Part shown: positions 61,988 through 64,000 of the stretch, piece by piece
Layout of the letters: each line of letters begins with the position of its first letter
How positions within the stretch are numbered: the stretch's first letter is position 1
Assembly: GCF_905147365.1 (NCBI RefSeq)
Contig: NC_056419.1
Span: forward strand, 7,501 to 71,500
DNA from: Aricia agestis
Lineage: Eukaryota; Arthropoda; Insecta; Lepidoptera; Lycaenidae
DNA length: 64,000 bases
Direction: 5' to 3'
Notes under the pieces: generated by a model
Told to the model about the DNA's origin: nothing
Databases searched by the model: none
The model's input: the letters and a program-made list of their open reading frames with translations, nothing else
Position numbers and translations under genes: made by a program

Positions 61988-64000
61988 CTAGGCGTCCGTC
62001 TCCATTCGGGCGGGAGCGGGCGGGGCCCGCGCGCCTTTAGGTCTCGACTTTTTGTGTCGAGCCTTTTTGGTCGGCGCCTTGTCTTCTCCGGGGGCCGGCT
62101 TTAACGTAGATGGGCATCTACCCAGCTCGTGCCCCCTTTCGGCCCTGCCAGCGGCCTCGCACAGGGCGCAGTTTGGTGCTGCAGCCCCGCACTCCGCCGC
62201 CTTGTGCCCCGGTTTCCCGCATCGAAAACAAGTCCGGCTACGGTCCACCGGGCACTGGCACTTGGCAGCCACGTGGCCGGTGTCCTGGCAGCGGAAGCAG
62301 CGCGTCGGCCTCGCGGCCAGCAACGCCACCCTTGCCGACACCCAACCAATACGCAACCGCCCAGAGCTCGAGAGCTTCTTGGCGGCCGCGACTGGGAGGC
62401 GGATCCAGCACGACCCGTCCCCCCGTGGCCCCTCTCTTATTGGCCCCGCCCGAATATCTCCGGCCTGGCACCCTCCATCTAGTGCGACCGCCTCTACCAC
62501 TTCTGCGGTCGTCGCGGAGTCATCAAGGCCGGCGATGCGCATCTCCGCGCTTGCCACCGGCCGTCCGACCTTCACCTCGGGTGGCAGGACGGTCCTCAGC
62601 CTCGCGGCAAAGGCGTCCGCCTTTTCTCTTGCGCCCTCGCCGGAAATCGCGAGGAGGCGCCCTCCGGTTCGGGCCCGACGGAAGCGGACTTGCGGAATGT
62701 CAAGTTCCGCGATGTTCACTGCCCGCCGGGCCGTCTCAAGCGCCTTGGCGTACGTCATACCCGCCTTCACGGCCGACTCTTCTATTGTGAGAGCGACGGC
62801 CGCAGTGGCGGGGACGCGAAGCCTTGGCTTTCTCTTCTTCTTCGGGGCGGCTGTAGTTGGTGTAGCCACCCCATTCTTCTTCTTGGCCCTGGGACCCACC
62901 GTGGTCCACGGGGCCTCAGTACGAGGGGAGCTGGTGTTCGCTCCCCCTTGTGTCGCTTCCATAGCGGCCATCGACGGCCGCTTCTTCTTCCGGCCCTTTT
63001 TGGCCTTGGGCGCCTCGGGCGCGGCAGTGGCCTCTTGCGGGGCCGCTGCGGCGGCTGGCTGCCGTGTCTTCGTTGGGGCCGGCTTCCCCTTGGCCTTCTG
63101 CTTCGGGGGCTCCGGCGTCACATCCGGTGGAGCCTCTACACTCTCGACGGGAGCCGGCGTAATACTCCGGGCTCTGTCCGCCGCGAGCGGAGGGCGCAGT
63201 CGAGGCTCTGGAAGGAGCCGACTCTCCAGTCCAGCCAGCCGAGCGTTCAGCATGTTGCTGAAGGTCTCCACGTTAGATCGAGAGACCTCAGACAACAGCT
63301 GGCGCATATCCTGCTCGGCCGGCTTTAACACCTGACGGCGTAGCTCCTCTAGCTCTTTGCGCAAAGACTCCACTTCATTCTGGAGCCGAGCATTCTGAGC
63401 CTCGAGGGCCTTCATCTCTTCGGTCGCTCCGCGACTTCTCATTTCGGCGACGGTGGCGCGTATGTCGCTGACCGCCTCCTTGAGGAGTCGCTGGAACGTC
63501 CCCTTGAGGTTATTCGACTTCGCTGCGACCATGGAGATCGTTCCCAGCGAAGTCTCAACACATTGGGCCAGAGCGTAGTTGGTCTGCTCTGGCCTGTCTT
63601 CTTCCATGGCGGCGGGGCTCGCAAGGAGCGAAGAACGCGTCTCTCGCGCCGCCCTGGCCGCCTCGGCTACCTCCTCCTCTGCCTGGAGTCGAAGGGCCTC
63701 CTCCTTTTCCCTATTCAGATCGGCCTGTGCCTTCGCCAAGCCGACATATTGTCCGGTCGTTGGCGGGCGGCCGCGTCCTCTTTTGGGTTTGGGCACCGCT
63801 CCTTTACTGAGGGGAGGCGCCATGTCGTCGTCAGAGCGCCTCTTCCGGCGCGTCAAATCCGAGAATGCGGGCAAGCCCTCGGAGTCCAGCGATATGCCAG
63901 ACATCTCACTGGAGTCCGAGAGCCAGTCCTCGCTGTCATGTCCGGGTAAGTCACGTCCATGTTGGGAGACTCTACCGCGAGGGGAGTCTCTACCAATCGG
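61988..64000 (-). CDS. T18 ORF1 (partial): Gag-like protein, type A
   Basis: 671 codons, open to the window edge; the N terminus is outside. RGRGRPPTTGQYVGLAKAQ, coiled-coil region, RSNVETFSNMLNARLAGLESR, lysine-rich linker, RRM-like part and knuckles CFRCQDTGHVAAKC, CFRCGKPGHKAAEC and CALC...H...C. It differs from T5 by scattered substitutions in the linker. Confidence 0.88.
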   Translation of the reverse strand, partial: PIGRDSPRGRVSQHGRDLPGHDSEDWLSDSSEMSGISLDSEGLPAFSDLTRRKRRSDDDMAPPLSKGAVPKPKRGRGRPPTTGQYVGLAKAQADLNREKEEALRLQAEEEVAEAARAARETRSSLLASPAAMEEDRPEQTNYALAQCVETSLGTISMVAAKSNNLKGTFQRLLKEAVSDIRATVAEMRSRGATEEMKALEAQNARLQNEVESLRKELEELRRQVLKPAEQDMRQLLSEVSRSNVETFSNMLNARLAGLESRLLPEPRLRPPLAADRARSITPAPVESVEAPPDVTPEPPKQKAKGKPAPTKTRQPAAAAAPQEATAAPEAPKAKKGRKKKRPSMAAMEATQGGANTSSPRTEAPWTTVGPRAKKKNGVATPTTAAPKKKRKPRLRVPATAAVALTIEESAVKAGMTYAKALETARRAVNIAELDIPQVRFRRARTGGRLLAISGEGAREKADAFAARLRTVLPPEVKVGRPVASAEMRIAGLDDSATTAEVVEAVALDGGCQAGDIRAGPIREGPRGDGSCWIRLPVAAAKKLSSSGRLRIGWVSARVALLAARPTRCFRCQDTGHVAAKCQCPVDRSRTCFRCGKPGHKAAECGAAAPNCALCEAAGRAERGHELGRCPSTLKPAPGEDKAPTKKARHKKSRPKGARAPPAPARMETDA

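Larger units (their letters stand above)
61654..64000 (-). mobile_element. T18: ORF1-only element, Gag type A, cut by right window edge
   Basis: 34-nt poly(A), a 3' UTR and ORF1 continuing past base 64000. Close copy of T5. Whether its 5' end is intact cannot be seen. Confidence 0.92.

Noticed and set aside
1..64000. CRISPR array or tandem satellite, suggested by regular repeats
   Set aside because: Repeat units are 3-6 kb retroelements with poly(A) tails and telomeric spacers of insect type; spacers are the same pentamer and not unique sequences.
1..64000. SART-type assignment of the elements
   Set aside because: SART elements insert in the opposite orientation relative to TTAGG; here the sense strand is the TTAGG strand, as for TRAS.

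Overview
The window is a telomeric retrotransposon array from an arthropod, most likely an insect. The + strand carries (CCTAA)n, so the minus strand is the (TTAGG)n insect telomere strand. Almost everything else consists of non-LTR retrotransposons of the R1 clade, lying head to tail on the minus strand and each inserted into TTAGG repeats. Insertion always falls between T and A of TTAGG on the sense strand and between C and T on the CCTAA strand. That site and orientation match the TRAS type of telomere-specific element known from Bombyx. The species cannot be named from this sequence. No host gene, tRNA, rRNA or CRISPR array was seen.

Layout: 18 elements (called T1 to T18 here, left to right) are separated by 17 short telomeric spacers totalling 488 bp. 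Two-ORF elements (ORF1 Gag plus ORF2 endonuclease/reverse transcriptase) are T1 (cut by the left edge), T2, T8, T11 and T16. Pieces of such elements, 5'-truncated inside ORF2, are T4, T14 and T17. Nine elements carry a Gag-like ORF1 and no ORF2 at all: T3, T5, T6, T7, T9, T12, T13, T15 and T18. They fall into two Gag types, here A (T3, T5, T9, T18) and B (T6, T7, T12, T13, T15). T10 is a short, apparently noncoding element made of hairpins.

How the parts work together (partly inference): two-ORF elements supply the endonuclease and reverse transcriptase. The ORF1-only elements keep the same 5' end, the same target register and the same 3' RNA fold next to the poly(A), so they are probably copied in trans. 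This resembles Drosophila HeT-A, which encodes Gag only and lives beside RT-bearing TART/TAHRE. Every element with an intact 5' end (10 of 10) begins with about 100 nt that folds as an HDV-like self-cleaving ribozyme whose predicted cleavage site is the telomere/element boundary. Other RNA signals are a tetraloop hairpin near the start of ORF1 in every element that retains that region, a covarying 3' terminal fold, and a UAACG overlap joining ORF1 to an ORF2 that has no AUG at its start. Chimeric 5' halves show that RT-bearing and Gag-only families exchange sequence.

On the usual assumption that the G-rich strand runs 5' to 3' toward the chromosome end, the left edge of the window is distal and the element 3' ends point outward.
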